From: Bacteroidota bacterium
Lineage (GTDB): Bacteria > Bacteroidota > Bacteroidia > Bacteroidales > UBA10428
Reading direction: 5' to 3'
Length of the DNA stretch: 5,007 nt
NCBI GenBank assembly: GCA_017860375.1
Contig: JAGDMB010000222.1
Location: 1-5,007 of the forward strand
Shown: piece after piece, positions 3,915-5,007 of the stretch
Layout of the letters: each line of letters opens with the position of its first letter
Position numbering within the stretch: the stretch's first letter is position 1
Made by a program: the position numbers and the translations under genes
Notes under the pieces: model-generated
Told to the model about the DNA's origin: nothing
The model's input: the letters and a program-made list of their open reading frames with translations, nothing else
Databases searched by the model: none

Positions 3915-5007
3915 TTATTCATATCGTAGCGCAACAATAGGGTCAAGTTTGGATGCTTTGGCAGCCGGATAATAACCCGAGATCAATCCTACCAGAAAAC
4001 ACAAAACAATGCCTGAAAAGATCCACACCCAGGGCACAACAAAACTGGATTGAAACAGCATGGATAAAATCTTCCCGACCACAATGCCTAAAATGATTCC
4101 GATAGCGCCCCCAATCTGGCAGATAAGGATGGCTTCAAATAAAAACTGCTGACGGATAATCCGACTTTTTGCACCTATAGCTTTCCGGATACCGATTTCC
4201 GTTGTTCTTTCCGTTACCGAAACCAGCATAATGTTCATCAGGCCAATGGCTGCCCCTATGAGGGTTACAATTCCGATCAGCGTGGCAGCGATCAATACGG
4301 CACTCAGTACATCTTTAAGCATATTCGAAAGAAAATCACTCTTTGTAATATTAAAATCCGATTCGTCCGTTACCTTAAGTCGCCGCACCGACCGGAAAAG
4401 GCTTTCGGCATATCCTTCTGTCGCTTCCGCAAGCAGCACATCGGATGGGGTAATACTGATGGAGTAATTCCGGTTTGGACTTGAGAAATACTGGCGGACA
4501 CTCGAATAGGTGAGAATACAAAGATTATCGCTGCTCATTATACTGGATCCCTTTTCCTTCAGGACGCCGATGACTACGAATTTTCCATTGCCCACACTCA
4601 CCACTTTGTTGAGGGGATCCGTGTCTTTTTTGAATAATTTCCTGGCAAGTGAACTGCCCAATACGACCACATTCCGGTTCATCAGCACATCCTGATAGGA
4701 AATATTGCGTCCCTTTTCAATTTCATAGCCGGCTGTGAGCACGTAGTTCTCATCGGCTCCGATCACGTCAATATTGGGATGCGTTCTTTCGGATCTGTAT
4801 TTCACCACGGCCATACCCGAAGCATGTGTGGAGATAGAAACGGTTGCCGGAAACGAGAAACGTTCCTTGAATTCCTTAGCCTGCCTGTGCGATATATAGG
4901 GATTATTCTTTCTCCGGTAATGCTGATCGCCCATCTGGATAACCCAACTGCGGCTTTCAATGGTGAACGTGTTGGCACCCATTGTGGCAAATTGTGTCGT
5001 TATGGTG
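3915..5007 (-). CDS. MacB/FtsX-type ABC transporter permease, 5' end outside the window
   Basis: At least 363 C-terminal residues; the frame stays open through base 5007, so the ATG at 4982 is internal (the preceding codons, T-T-Q-F-A-T, read smoothly into M-G-A-N-T-F-T-I, a typical MacB-domain segment). The first transmembrane helix is missing with the N-terminus. Numbering from 4982: residues 1-225 are the extracytoplasmic MacB_PCD-like domain, then three helices at about 226-254, 280-306 and 318-338 (FtsX domain). V-T-E-R-T-T-E-I-G-I-R-K-A-I-G-A (256-271) is the conserved cytoplasmic coupling loop, and G-Y-Y-P-A-A-K-A-S-K-L-D-P (336-348) the typical end. Such permeases work with a MacB-like ATPase, by mechanotransmission, in export of lipoproteins, peptides or drugs. 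No ATP-binding domain is visible, so a separate ATPase gene is expected upstream. Substrate unknown. The SiaC gene follows after 19 bp. Confidence 0.93.
   Translation of the reverse strand, partial: TITTQFATMGANTFTIESRSWVIQMGDQHYRRKNNPYISHRQAKEFKERFSFPATVSISTHASGMAVVKYRSERTHPNIDVIGADENYVLTAGYEIEKGRNISYQDVLMNRNVVVLGSSLARKLFKKDTDPLNKVVSVGNGKFVVIGVLKEKGSSIMSSDNLCILTYSSVRQYFSSPNRNYSISITPSDVLLAEATEGYAESLFRSVRRLKVTDESDFNITKSDFLSNMLKDVLSAVLIAATLIGIVTLIGAAIGLMNIMLVSVTERTTEIGIRKAIGAKSRIIRQQFLFEAILICQIGGAIGIILGIVVGKILSMLFQSSFVVPWVWIFSGIVLCFLVGLISGYYPAAKASKLDPIVALRYE

Noticed and set aside
3895..3946. Longer start of the SiaC gene at ATG 3946 (or 3922)
   Set aside because: ATG 3946 would overlap the permease gene, and both starts add residues before the conserved family N-terminus.

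Overview
The window looks like chromosomal DNA of an anaerobic, fermentative member of the Bacteroidota, probably Bacteroidales or a relative. The signs are: no Shine-Dalgarno sequences ahead of the genes, promoter candidates of the Bacteroidota -33/-7 type (TTTG then TAnnTTTG), signal peptides ending in a cAQ-like site, an orphan outer-membrane protein of a family I associate with this phylum, and an [FeFe]-hydrogenase with a NuoE-like partner. No IS element, tRNA, rRNA or CRISPR array was seen.

Layout. (1) Bases 1-827 (+) hold the 3' end of a hydrogenase operon: the C-terminus of the [FeFe]-hydrogenase large subunit, then a complete NuoE-like [2Fe-2S] subunit. Together they would couple NAD(P)H oxidation to H2 production, or the reverse. 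(2) Bases 828-1068 are non-coding and rich in inverted repeats. (3) Bases 1069-1400 (+) hold two tandem, paralogous mini-lipoproteins of 42 and 44 residues. Each is little more than a lipoprotein signal peptide plus a 22-24 residue tail carrying the shared motif N-I-C-P-A-Y-S followed by D-T-E-Q. Their upstream regions are also recognisably duplicated. (4) Bases 1449-2276 (+) encode an exported, probably beta-barrel, protein of unknown function. It has no ATG start, and a terminator-like hairpin lies over its first possible start codon. (5) Bases 2394-3401 (+) encode a complete glycolytic GAPDH with its own promoter candidate. (6) Bases 3401-3516 hold seven copies of a 7-bp tandem repeat that begins in the GAPDH stop codon, then a perfect 32-bp palindrome that is a bidirectional terminator. 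(7) Bases 3515-5007 (-) hold a convergent unit: a MacB/FtsX-type ABC permease cut by the window edge, then a SiaC-family (DUF1987) phosphoprotein.

Functionally, hydrogenase and GAPDH fit one fermentative metabolism (glycolytic NADH, H2 as electron sink), but they are separate transcription units. The most novel part is the duplicated mini-lipoprotein pair beside the orphan outer-membrane protein. Two points also deserve attention: the SiaC homologue appears to carry serine where the Pseudomonas protein has its phosphorylated threonine, and the heptamer array is fused to the GAPDH stop codon.
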